Origin: Leucocoprinus leucothites
Taxonomy: Eukaryota > Basidiomycota > Agaricomycetes > Agaricales > Agaricaceae
DNA length: 64,000 nucleotides
Assembly (NCBI GenBank): GCA_013368445.1
Contig: JAACJO010000002.1
Location: forward strand, 682,001-746,000
Direction of reading: 5' to 3'
Shown here one piece after another: positions 1 through 10,781 of the stretch. Each line of letters opens with the position of its first letter. Positions within the stretch are counted from its first letter, which is position 1. The notes under the pieces are model-generated. The model had not been told where the DNA came from. It searched no databases and saw only the letters and a program-made list of their open reading frames with translations. The translations under genes and the position numbers were made by a program.

Positions 1-1121
1 CTTCAGAGGTGAGCTGCGAGAGCTGATACATTGACGTGAAGACTTGAATTCTGACCGTTCGGTCTAGATGGTGTATCTGAGGGCGAATTTGAGATTGTCA
101 AGGAAAGGGGTGGGTCTTGTTCTCTGACCAGATAGTTCTATTCTCAAACCCCCACCACTTACAGAGCTCCAAGCATTGCAAGGTAGCGAAGCTTTTACAT
201 TGACCGTTTACATTAGCTCCTGATGCTTGATCATAGATGCATGCAAGGAGGCTCGAATCAATCCAAAAATCACATTTGTCGTCGTCGGCAAACGCCATCA
301 TTACAGGTACGAATTCTGGAATTTAGCTGGTAGTTTGATCTCACGAGTCGTGTGGACTAGATTCTGCCCCCAGAACCCAAATGACAAGAACCAGGCCGAT
401 AAGAGTGGGAACTGTCCTGCTGGCATGGTTGTTGACCAGGTCATAACCCACCCTATTGACTTCGACTACTACCTCCTTAGTCACGGAGGTCTGATTGGGA
501 CGAGTAGACCCGCGCACTATTCCGTACGTTCTCTCCCTTGAATATGGCACTTGGACGTTGAATTGATGTTCTGTGGCCGGTAACTCAAGGTCATTCACGA
601 TGTGAGTCGCTTATCGCTTGCATTTTTTATTTACTTTCTAACAATGAGCTGTCCTTGCCACTTCATTTGCAGGAAAACAATTTTCGGTACGATCTGCTCG
701 GCGTTTTTTCTTGGAATTCATCTGCGAGCTGACGTTCAAACTCCACTTTCAAATTACAGAGCCGATAGTCTTCAATCACTAACATTCTCGCTTTGTCACA
801 TATTCGCTCGCGCAACGCGTTCTGTCTCAATCCCGGCCCCTGTTTACTGTATGTCCCAATTCCTTCCTCCTAAGCACCAAGTCATGGGTTTTTGGTAACC
901 ATAATATCCAGATGCCCACCTGGTTTGCAAGCGCGCAAAGAATCATTATAATCCTGCAGGTGGATCAGATACCGCCTCGTCTCAGGATGCGGATAACTGG
1001 CAAGCGGTGGCAGATAGATTTATGCTGTTGCATGCGAACCAGGCTGGGAATATGTATTTTTTGGTGAGTTTCGTCTGACTAACTGATCCGTGGAGCTCAT
1101 TTGTGACGATATTGGTAGTGA
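1..1121 (+). CDS. Argonaute, 3' end (copy A, cut by window edge)
   Basis: This is the 3' end of an Argonaute gene, covering the last part of the Piwi (slicer) domain; the rest lies left of the window. Exon 1-8 is followed by intron 9-67. Exons then encode RDGVSEGEF (second catalytic Asp), a [22 protein letters not shown] segment, the RFCPQNPND and [14 protein letters not shown] blocks, and [12 protein letters not shown] with the catalytic His. The protein ends NMYFL: a 55-nt intron (1064-1118) follows the Leu codon and the next three bases are TGA. I saw no frameshift or stop in the coding exons. It is a close paralogue of the complete Argonaute at 10,782-15,168. Splice sites are inferred from the protein family and the paralogue. 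Whether the upstream part is intact cannot be seen. Confidence 0.88.
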
Positions 1122-1330
1122 AATACAAGCGCGCTGCTAAGATTTTTTTTAAAACTTTTGACGCTTTCTTTGTCTGTTTGTCGTTGTTCGCTGTCGTGTT
1201 TTCTCGTTTTGCTATCGTCGCTTTGCTCTCGGCTTTTGTACTTGTTGTGAATTTGTCAATACGCGCACGCATATTTTTTTTCTTTCGCAGACCTTGTCTT
1301 TGCTTTGTTTTGTCCTGGTCATGTCCACCC
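1..1330 (+). repeat. Segmental duplication copy A, left part
   Basis: Collinear with 14,020-15,330. Coding parts are nearly identical (for example 361-440 against 14,381-14,460) and introns and 3' flank are recognisably similar. Homology ends near the T-run and AG at about 1,290; beyond it copy A continues towards WAPL, while copy B jumps to BIR1 sequence. Confidence 0.85.
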
Positions 1331-1715
1331 AAGTTCCCTACATAGATAATGCCCCTCGCGGTCGTCTTCGTTTCAAGTCCAAAATAAAAAACCAATTTAT
1401 GCAATATTATGATCGCACTTGTGAGTGAACAGCAGCTCAACTGTAATACAATTGCTTCACAATCTAAATCGCTGGAAATGAGCTGTGAAAGCGCTTCAAC
1501 CCCCCAGTAATATCTCTCCACATTTCGGTACGCTAGCGGTGTTGGTGGGTGAAAAACTATTCAATAACGAAAGGAAAAATGGCCGATAGGGGAGGGGCAT
1601 TATAGCGTGAACATGGGGTATATGCTTTGAGCATGGCTAGGGAATGTGTAGAGAGTCTACATTACAGGTCTTATGCCGCAAGCCCAAGTAGTTATTTACA
1701 CTTAGCTCGCACATT
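1122..1715. other. AGO(A)-WAPL convergent intergenic region
   Basis: About 590 bases between convergent genes. The first 200 bases match the 3' flank of the second Argonaute and are T-rich. I see no gene. Confidence 0.6.
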
Positions 1716-4668
1716 TCAACACTCATCACGCAATCGTTCCAACACACCCACCACCTCTTTCGCACTCTTCGTCTCCTCCACCGCTCCAGCCCCAGCATCA
1801 TCACACAAAAGAACAAACTCCTTCGCTTGACTAGTCAACCTCTCCAACTTTATCCTCTCATCGTCCACAGGACTGTTGATAGAGGAAAGTATGATGGTTT
1901 GGTTTTGGGGAGATGAAGACATGAGGAGACCAAAAAGAATGGAGAGGGTGTTTAGGATGAGTGAGGTGTCGTTGATGGCTGTAGTGCTCTGTGGTGTGCT
2001 ATGGGACGGAGGTGGAGGTGAGGGGGAAGGCTCGCGTTTGATCTGTTTTAGGATTTTCTTTGTTGGCGCGGCTGTTGGAGGGCGAGAGGAAAGGGGAGAG
2101 TAGGTGTTGTATACCCCTACGCAGACTTCGAGTGCATTGAGTTGGGAAGCGGGAGGACATGTACATTGTTTTGTACACCTAGAAACGGAGGTAGGGGATG
2201 TGCATTTGGGTGATACTTCTATTCACCGGGGAATCAGTACGTGTGAAGGGATTTATGGACAGGGTGCGCACTCGTTCGTCGAAGGACGTTCTTAAACTCT
2301 GGGACACTCTGCACCAAGTTTGTCAATAATCCCAATGCGAGACATAAACGATCCCATGCGTGTTGTTGTTGCGACGACTTTTTTGAACCCGGTCTTCCTC
2401 CTCCTCCGGTAATGTCCTGATGGTCCACGTTCTCTTCGACTTTAACATTAACTTTGATATCTTCGCCCTTGTCCTTGTGTGACGAGGCAAGAATCAACCT
2501 GACAACCCAACTCACTGCAAACTCGTTCGAAATAACACTTTGTGCCCAGTTTGGATCGCCATGTGTGAGGTTTAGGAGTATCCTAAGGAGGATTTCTAGG
2601 CATTCTGAGACTACCGAGTGTATTCAATCGTCAGCGTGAACCATCTTGTGACAGTAGAGGGTATATGCGTACCTGTGTTGTGGTCGGAGGACGAGGGGGA
2701 TGACCGGAGTCTGATCTCGGAGCAAACCCCGACGGCGAGAATGTTATCGACGAACCATTCAGCTCGTGCTCTGTCCAGTTCGGTTGTGGATACGCCATTT
2801 CCGGCCTTAGTAGCATCACCTCCTTCAGCCGAAAGAGACCATTGGCCTAAGAGGTACATATCAAGTAGGTGCAGATGGTGTTTTATACACTCATATTGCG
2901 GTTCCCTTCCATTTGTTTCCTCGTCGTCGGAGAGGTCAATGACACCACTACCGTCATCGCGGCGGGGGCATGTACCGTCAAAAGGCTCGTTTGGCGAGAA
3001 AGAGGTATATAATACGGATCGAAGGGAGCACAAGAGGTCCGGGAGGTAGGGTGTAGGGAGGAGCGAGGGTGGAAGGTGTGTTAGGATGCGTGTTATTAGG
3101 AGGGCGGTTGTTATCTGATTATTTTAGTCAATAGAGGTGAGGAGTGAGCAAACTGGGCACATACGGGTGTATCGGAAGAGAATAGTTTGGATTTAGTGGA
3201 TATTATTGTGTATATAGTAGACAACTAAATTAAAAGCATGTTGAGCAAGCAACACAGGAGAGGAGAGGAGAGAGGGTACAGACCATAAGTTTATCCTTCT
3301 TGCTTAACCCAATTCGTTTAAAGTCTAGATCTGTACTGCTAGAGCGGGATATCATGTAAAGGGGGTCTACATCCGCTGAAGATTTTAGGATGAAGAAGAG
3401 GATGCTGATGAGTGTATCTGGTGGGTAGTCGATATGGGTGGCTTTTTGTTTGCCTTTGGATAAAGCGGAAAGTTGGGAGTCGCTCTTGTCGGGAGTGGTG
3501 GAGACAGACGGTCCTTGGGTTGCAAGGTCGAGTAGGGTATCGGTGTCTCGAGTGATAAGAGCAAGGAGGAATATGAGGAGAATGTCGAGAATCTAAATAT
3601 TACGTTAGTGTCGTATATTTCAGGTAATAAACGACATACCTTGTCCTGACCTCTCCCGGCGCCTGCTTTCAAAAACACATCCCAGGTTTTGTGATAGAAA
3701 TCTGCCGCCTTAGCGTTCCGGGCGAACTCATCATCACACAGTTTCGTTGTAATCTCCGATGCACTACAAGCTCATTAAGGTGAATGAGATGACGCAAATG
3801 ATTGATGGGGAAGTGAAGGAGCGAACCTTGATCTCTTCAGTCCAATACTATTGGAAGGGTCCATACCCTCAAATAGATAGCCGACTTCATCCAAGAATCG
3901 CCTACTCTCTCCCTTTGACCGTAGTTCGGTTATACTCTTGAGCGGGTTCATCATGTTGGGAGGGAGGTATACAGCAGGTGCAGGTGCTTTGCCTTTTCCT
4001 TTCTTGGACGCCGGTGTGGTGTTGGTGGAATTAGACTTTTTGGACTTGGATTTAGGATTGGGCCGCGAAGGTGTGGGTGGTAACGTGGAAGTAGCAGGAT
4101 CGTCTTCCGAGTTGTCTACGCCCCAGCGTAAACGTAGAGAGGAATATGATTCTGGTTCATAGAATTCGTCTTCTTGGCTTCCTCCATCGATACCTGGAAT
4201 TGTGCTGGTGGAAGGAAGGTCGGAGACAGGGAGAGCGACGAGGAAGGAGCGAGATTGGCCTGCATAAGTGCGTTTGACGCGTGGTGTAGATGTGGATGCG
4301 GCGAGTGTCGGTCTGCGGTCAATGTCTGGAGGAGGGAGAGGTTGGGATGAGGGGGACGGGATGGTAGGCAGCGAGGATGTGCGTGAGGCGAGATTTGAAG
4401 TGGAAGAGTTGTTGTCAATAGAAGACTCTGTCTTTGACCGACCAAGCATCCGCTTCGTCATCTTTGTCGGTGTGGCTGTCTGTGCAGTCTTTGTCGGTGA
4501 AGGCGACGGAGTGCGTGCTTTCGGCTTTGGCTTCACCAGACAGGCATCTTGCTCGGTTGGCGTCACTTTCCGTCGCTTTGTGTCAATAGTCTCTTCATCA
4601 TCACTGGGTGTGGTCTTGCGCTTGACTGGTGCTTTCTTGCCATATGTTCTCGAGAATGCTGAAGGCAT
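1716..4668 (-). CDS. WAPL (wings apart-like) cohesin release factor
   Basis: Minus-strand multi-exon gene. The N-terminal exon encodes a low-complexity Ser/Pro/Lys-rich region starting MPSAFSRTYGKKAPVKRK; an in-frame Met 37 codons further upstream (4,779) is the alternative start. The WAPL domain begins near 3,880 with ELRSKGESRRFLDEVGYLFEG and continues after an intron with SASEITTKLCDDEFARNAKAADFYHKTWDVF and KAGAGRGQDKI. Later exons are helical (LDMYLLGQWSL; WDRLCLALGLLTNLVQ) and the last (1,922-1,716) contains SSINSPVDDERIKLERLTSQ, as in the armadillo-like C-terminal half of WAPL proteins. WAPL proteins open the Smc3-kleisin gate to release cohesin from chromatin. It is divergent from BIR1. 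No second copy remains in the duplicated segment. Exact middle exon borders were not resolved. Confidence 0.82.
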
Positions 4669-4765
4669 AACGGAGGAAGAATTGAGGTCCTTGGACTTGA
4701 CAAGTTGGTTATTATTATGGAAAGGCGCGTGACGTCCTATGTCAAGTGATCTGATCGCGTGACAA

Positions 4766-4790
4766 ACGCGTCGACTCAAGCGTCACGCGT
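4766..4790. promoter_or_regulatory. Two ACGCGT (MCB-type) boxes in the WAPL/BIR1 promoter
   Basis: ACGCGT occurs at 4,766-4,771 and 4,785-4,790 inside the 192-bp gap between the preferred WAPL start (4,668) and the BIR1 start (4,861). ACGCGT is the MluI cell-cycle box bound by MBF/DSC1-type factors in ascomycete yeasts. Its use here is inferred. If WAPL starts at 4,779, the left box lies in its first codons. Confidence 0.5.
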
Positions 4791-4860
4791 TTTTGCAGCT
4801 TGACATCACAGCCACCAATCAACTTCATCCGACCACCTCAACCTCATCCGCCAAACGCCA

Positions 4861-7800
4861 ATGGAGTGTCTACAAAATCGTATCGAATCCTTCAACAAAC
4901 CCGTCCGAGTACAAAACGCATCCAAAACAGGCGCAGCGAAGAACATCAAATGGCCACACCCTCCTTCATTCATCGCCAAACCAGAAACACTCGCCGAGGC
5001 GGGGTTTTACTTTGACCCGAGCTATGGCGATCGGGATAATGTTACTTGTTTTGTTTGTGGAAAAGAGCTTGGTGGTTGGGAGGAGAATGACGATCCGTTC
5101 GAGATTCACTGGAATAAGTGTGCCAAGACGTGTGCGTGGGCTGTGGTGAGATGTGCGCTGAAGGATGATCTGGATGCGTCTGGAAGGTGAGTCGATTTGT
5201 TGCATGAATAATATTGAGTGTGTGTTGATTGTTTGCAGGTACGCGTTTACAGATAAGAACAGATTACCCGCTTCCAAGCTTCTCGAGAAAGCACGGCAGC
5301 AGATATATACTGTAGGCGACGGCTGGATACACGATCAAGTGCGCGGACACGGCGCCAACTCTAAACGAGTTCGTCTCACAACTCTCGCTCTACAAGCTAC
5401 GATTATTGATAATATCAAATGTAGATGGCGAAGGCAGGCTTCGTATTTACACCTGAAGACCCCGGCGACGATCTCGCAACATGTCTCTACTGTTCACTTT
5501 CTCTAAGCGGGTGGGACTCCACCGATGACCCTCTGTACGTCCTTCCTTACTTCTAAATACACAAATCATGATTCTAAACAGACCCTTTTTCTAGAGAGGA
5601 ACACCGTAAACGCAATGGCACTACATGCCCGTTCTTTGTCGGTACACTATCCTCCTCTAGCTCTCTAGCTGCCTCTACCACAGCCAAACCTACGCGCTCC
5701 TCTTCCTCTTCCTCCCTGAACTCAAGCAAACCACCGCCCTCCTCCCGCGCTTCCACAGCCACCGGGGCCCGTGGTCGTAGCCGCTCAGGCATGCCGGATA
5801 TATTTGAAGACACAATCGAACCTCTCGCTCCCCCCGCCCCCACCAAGCCAAGTAGCAAGAAAGCATCATCATCATCCTCGTCAAAGTCGAAATCAAAGTC
5901 CAGAAGTAGGTCAAGAAAAACTATGACTGCGGTCGAAGAGGAACCCGAACCTGAAGACGAAGATGAGAATTTACAAGAGGATGAGGAGGAAGAAGTCGAA
6001 GTGAAGAAGAAATCTCGGGCGAGTACGCGATCTGCCAGTCGTTCGGTTTCGCGGAATAGTAGAAAGGCATCGTCATCTAGGGGTAGAAATAAGAAGCCTG
6101 ATCCTCCAATCGTCGAGGAAGAAATCGCGGAAGAGGAAGAAGAAGGCACAGGTGCCGATGAAAGAGAACAGGAGGGAGAGGAGGAGGAAGCTATCACAGC
6201 AGCTACTACAAAATCTACCGCGTCCAAGAAAGGCACAGGTTCTTCTCGATCGCGCAAATCCACCAAACCTAAACTTACTACTAAAGCGGTAGAGGAAGAA
6301 GATGCAGAGGAAGATGGACGCGAGCAGGAAACACTCGCTAAATCGGCGAAATCAAAAAAGTCTTCAAAGTCTTCTTCGCGGTCTCAGAAGAAGAAATCTA
6401 CGGTTGTCCATTCACCTTCTATCGAAGATTACGCAACCGCGCCTGAAGAAGCACCCGAGGACGACGATAACAACGATGACGAGGGAGAGGGAGAGGGAGA
6501 GGGAGAGGAGGAGGATTCGTCACCTGTCGTTCAGCCAAGTAAACCGTCTGGTGTAGCGAAGAAAACGGGGAAAGGGAAGAGTTCCACAGCTTCGTCCCGG
6601 CCTACTAACGCAAGGGGGTCGAAGAAGGTGACGACTGTAGAAATCGATGACGAAGAGGATGATGATGAAGAGGAAAAGGAATTAGGCAGATCCACGAAGT
6701 CGAAGTCGAAGAAATCGAAAGCCTCTACTTCAAGTCGTTCAACAACTACAGCCACAGCCATAAAGCAAAAGTCGTCGAAGAAACCTTTATCCATAGAGGT
6801 AGAAGAAGACGACGAGGATGAACTGGGACGAGAAGAAGTAGAAGAGCAAGAGAAACCCAAGAAGGCTTCGGCTTCGTCGCGGGCTACAACGGCCACCGCT
6901 GCGGCTAAGAGGAAGAAATCTACGAAAGACGATTTTATTGAGGAGGAAATATCCGAACCTCAGCCTGCAAAGTCGAGGTCGAAGAAGAAACCTCTCGCAT
7001 CTAGCGCGAGTATCATTTCCGTTACTACTACTATTAGTACCGACCAAGACAACGACGAGGTGGAAGAAGCGGAGGCGCCGAAGAAGAAGAATTCTTCATC
7101 CAGATCACGAGCTGTGTCGAAGTCAGTGCCGAAGAAGACTCGAGCTCAATCGTCGCGTGTGCCGGAGGATGAGGAAATAGAGGAGCCTGTGGTCGTTAAG
7201 AGTACGAGACCCGGGAAGGAGAGGCATGTGGCCGAGGTGGAAGCCGACGAGGATGAGGAGATGCAGGAGGTGATTGTGCCGAGGATAGAGAAGAAGGTTA
7301 TGAAGGGGAAGAAGAAGAAACAGGTCGACGAGGACGAAGATGCGGAGATGGAGGTGGTTTCTACTTCCTCCAATAAGCCATTGTCGAGCGTCAAGAGCGC
7401 TAGATCAGTATTTGAGAAGCCGACACGAGAGAGCGCTGGCGAAGACGAGGAGACTACGTTGACTCTGAAGGCTCAGCCTTCAATTTCGGAACAAAGCGCA
7501 AAAGGTAAATCCAAATCGACGACCAAGCCCAACACCTCCACAAAAGCTACACTAGCGACAGAACAACCGTTCAAACCCTCAGCTACTATTCCACCTTCCA
7601 ATGGATGGCCATTCGGCTCAACGACGAAATGGGAACAACCTGCTTCACAGATATCCTCAGATTCGGATTCGGACGTTGAGATGGAAGATGCGACGATTGT
7701 ACGAAAGATGAAGAAACGTGTGTCTTCTGAACGTATTCGTCTACCTTCTCCACCGCAACCTCAGCCGAGCAGGGCGCACACGGAAGAAGCAACGGACTCG

Positions 7801-8586
7801 GAAGATGAGGTACAAGCTAGCCTGGCGGACGTTGACCTGGACGATGCCAATGATGCGGACGCCGAAATGCATGATGATGTCGTCACTCAGCCCCAATCTC
7901 AGCCTCAGTCCCCGGAAGATCGGCCGCCAGTACGAGAGGTGCCACAGGAACAGAACCACCAAAATGATCATCATGACGACGAGGCTATCTCTTTCGCCCC
8001 TAGATTGGTAATGAAATCGAAGGAGCAAGAGCTGCAAAGATCTAGAACGCCGGATTTGATACCTTTCCAGAATGTGACTGCAGAGTCGAGGGTGGTGTCT
8101 GGTTTTGGTGGAGAGTCTGAGCAGAACTTGAAGACGCCCAGGACGCCCCCGAAGAAGAAGAATCTCGTTTTTGAGTCTATTGTTGTGCCCTCGCTTCCTA
8201 CGGCAACGACGAGGACAAGTGTAAATAGCCGTCTAGAGCCCGAAAGTACTGCAGACGCAGATGCCAAGCCATTTACCACCGCACCCTCGGTTTCTCACCA
8301 ACAGGCGCCGACAACCGAAAAATCCGAAGAAATCGGCTCCGGGCACAAAGAACCAACACAAGGGGAGGATCAGCCTATAATACCGCAATTTACACCATTC
8401 TTATCGAAACTACCGTTTACACCACTACAAATGTTGTCGGATGCGGAGTTGGACATGACGGTGGAGGAGTGGATTAGGTATCAGATGGAGGTGGAGTATG
8501 ATAGGTTTAAGAGGGACGGGGAGAGGGAGTTGGCTCGGTTTAGGAAAGGGGCGGAGGAGGTTAGGAAGGTTATTGAGGGCTTGTGA
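4861..8586 (+). CDS. BIR1/survivin-type chromosomal passenger protein
   Basis: Four exons (4861-5186, 5239-5368, 5425-5534, 5595-8586) give an uninterrupted 1,185-aa frame. Residues about 25-108 form a BIR domain with CFVC and a downstream His-Cys (HWNKC). A second BIR starts at residue 153 (MAKAGFVFTPEDPGDD, CLYC, then EEHRKRNGTTC). A linker of about 900 residues follows with alternating Lys/Arg/Ser and Glu/Asp blocks, and the C-terminus is a charged helix (LDMTVEEWIRYQMEVEYDRF). This is the layout of yeast Bir1/Cut17, which targets Aurora B and INCENP to centromeres. The third intron-exon border is set by the CT|A codon that joins DDPL to the zinc-binding EEH. Shares a promoter with WAPL. 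Its 3' third and flank are duplicated at 15,330-17,655. Confidence 0.88.
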
Positions 8587-9660
8587 ATTTTGTCGTCAGT
8601 GGACCTTTTTTTTTTGTCTTTTTTGTTGGAGGGGATAGGAAATTTTGATTTTCTTGGATGGAAGATTTCTGAATCTCTCGCAACAAGGGAGTGCACATTG
8701 GGCATTGGGTACTGCGGGTACTTTGTAATTAGTCGGCTTCTGGGCCTCGACTGAGTTGAAGAAGGGATCGGGGAGGGTGAACTAAGCCGAAAGAAGGGTT
8801 ATTTGGTATGCATCGCAGGCTCCCGGAAGGTCTGGACCAATTCTGTTGGCATACTGGATATACACATACGAGGTCATGGCGAAATCAGCGGTGGCTCATA
8901 CCAGTCTTCGTTACGTGCGTTTATTCATTTGACTATCTATGTTTTTATTCTTTGGTCTGTCCCTGGACTTCCCTGGCTGTAATCCTCGCCTTTTCCGCAA
9001 CGTCTGGGAATAAACCACGGTGAACTTCTTCGGGGTTTTCGACGTGAAATTGGAAATTGCAGCTCCTCTTGCAAGCCCACTCGGCTGAGGGTATCTCTGG
9101 AACACTAGCGCTCGATGATAAAATCTTGTGACAGCTGACTACTATAGGCTGGTCGAGCCCTCGTTTCCGTTTCTCGGCTGCAAGACGAACGAAATTTTGA
9201 GCTCCTTGTTCGGACCCCTGGCCGCGAGGGGAGCTTCCCGACAAAGGAGCACAGTTGCTTTTTTGGGAACCATTTAACAGTATTTTTCATTTCGGGTGAA
9301 CCCGCACCTCTTTGGAGTCGTTGCGGCATTGCACAAAACAAGTTACTGGCTTTGGTTAGAGTCGTTCTGCTTGCTTTCAATGGATGCGATGGTCATCGTC
9401 CTCCGGACAGTGGTATTCTCTATTCCATGGTTTTTCGAGACTATGTGACGTCTAGCGGTCATTGGTGGTTTACCGGTTTAGACTCATTTTCTATTTCAAA
9501 GCCCAGAGACACGAAAGACAATCCAACAACTACAGCCTGCTGTTAAGGGTGTATGGCTGGCAAAACTTTCGATCCTAATCCATTTTTGCGAGTCCAAGAT
9601 TATACTAATTGACTTACTACTAACTCGGATATGGAAGGTGTACCAGCTGTTGTCGACTCA
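7450..9660 (+). repeat. Segmental duplication copy A, right part
   Basis: Covers the last third of BIR1 and about 1.07 kb of 3' flank; collinear with 15,330-17,655. Matching landmarks: GCTCAGCC at 7,467/15,360, the region 8,871-8,940/16,811-16,880, and the AAGATTATACTAATT string at 9,595/17,579. Homology stops just after 9,661, in GTCGACTCAC against GCCGACTCGC. Confidence 0.85.
8587..9630. other. BIR1 3' flank, no gene seen
   Basis: About 1 kb of duplicated flank. Short open frames here are not conserved as frames between the two copies, so I do not call a gene. Confidence 0.6.
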
Positions 9661-10068
9661 CCGGGTTTATATCGAGAGTACGCTCACTTCCTGGCCGTTA
9701 TAACATACAGCACAAATGCCGAGAACGTTCTACTCTCTCGCTTCTCCGTACGTTACCCAATGATGCGTCCTTCGATCCTAGTCTCACCGGAAGAAAACAA
9801 GACGAAGCGGGAAGAACCTCTCGCGGCGCTTGTATTTGATCTCGCAGAAAAGGATCTGGACCAGATGTGGAAGATGAACCTGTACCTTCCTACCATCGAA
9901 CAGTATCTCAAAGATTCGACCAAGGAAGGAGAGGACCTGCACGCCACAGTGCCAGCCTGTTCAATAGATGGATACCCCTTCGAACTTTGCAACGATCAGT
10001 TGCGTATTCATCGCTTAGTTGAGTGGTTTATTATGAATGGAGTGGTTGTATATTGGTTATTGTGCTAG
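9631..10068 (+). CDS. Doubtful 145-aa open frame over the duplication junction
   Basis: An open frame of 145 codons starting MEGVPAVVDSPG. I recognise no domain. Its first 30 bases lie inside the duplicated block and the rest lies beyond it, so it would be a chimera made by the duplication. In copy B the matching start codon is GTG and the frame soon hits TAA. It may be chance. Region 10,069-10,781 contains no gene I can support and should hold the promoter of the downstream Argonaute. Confidence 0.2.
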   Translation: MEGVPAVVDSPGLYREYAHFLAVITYSTNAENVLLSRFSVRYPMMRPSILVSPEENKTKREEPLAALVFDLAEKDLDQMWKMNLYLPTIEQYLKDSTKEGEDLHATVPACSIDGYPFELCNDQLRIHRLVEWFIMNGVVVYWLLC

Positions 10069-10781
10069 TCTCATAGGGTGGCTTACATGGCTTCTGGCAA
10101 TTTTTAGGGATGATATGTCGTCACACTCAATAGTGGATTATGATCGATCTTAATCCGCAGTCCACTCTATTTCCCAGGTTGTCATTACTTGGAGAAAAGT
10201 GCAATGACTAAGAGCAACGAGGCGTTTTCGAAGCTTGGAACGAGCTACTAGCAGACCTCATGTAAGGACCCCAAAGAGATGGAATGACAGATTGTTCGAA
10301 TGGCGTGGAAAGACTACTAGGTGATTGAGTGCGTAGTCTCAACCGGAATTCTCGATTGGCCATTAGGCTCGCAGTTCTTACTTTCGATAGGGTATTCTCG
10401 AGCATCAAAGAACTTTGCTGCGCATATTGACCCAATCCTACAAGCCAAGCTACTGGGGCGTTCAACAATTTTTCCCCCTCCTTCAGCGGCAGAATGAATA
10501 ATTGAAAGGCTCTTGGAATAGCAGATGGCTTACAGGCTTGTAAACTATAGTTTTTCATACGAAATTGCTCATTACGCCCTTTCAGAAATTCATGCCTCAG
10601 GCGGCAACCGAAGTTTCTGCTGCTGCGCTCCAGCTGCGATCAATGAGAAGCCGGAGAGCCCCGCCGAAGGACGAGTACTATGAGTGTCTAGGGTCCAGCG
10701 TTAATATAATCTATCCGAACTGACCATATAAACCAGGGCGATAACATGTCTTCTTGGTATCAGCTTTGCTTTTGACGACAA

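Noticed and set aside
1..1121. Copy A Argonaute as a truncated pseudogene
   Set aside because: It is cut only by the window edge; all visible exons, including the catalytic His and the C-terminus, are intact.
5574..6266. 230-aa minus-strand open frame rich in Ser and Asp, and similar frames at 6,531-7,394
   Set aside because: Antisense shadows of the repetitive Lys/Ser/Glu-coding part of BIR1.
6480..6520. GAGGGA tandem repeat as a regulatory microsatellite
   Set aside because: It lies in the acidic coding part of BIR1 and is explained by Glu/Gly codons.
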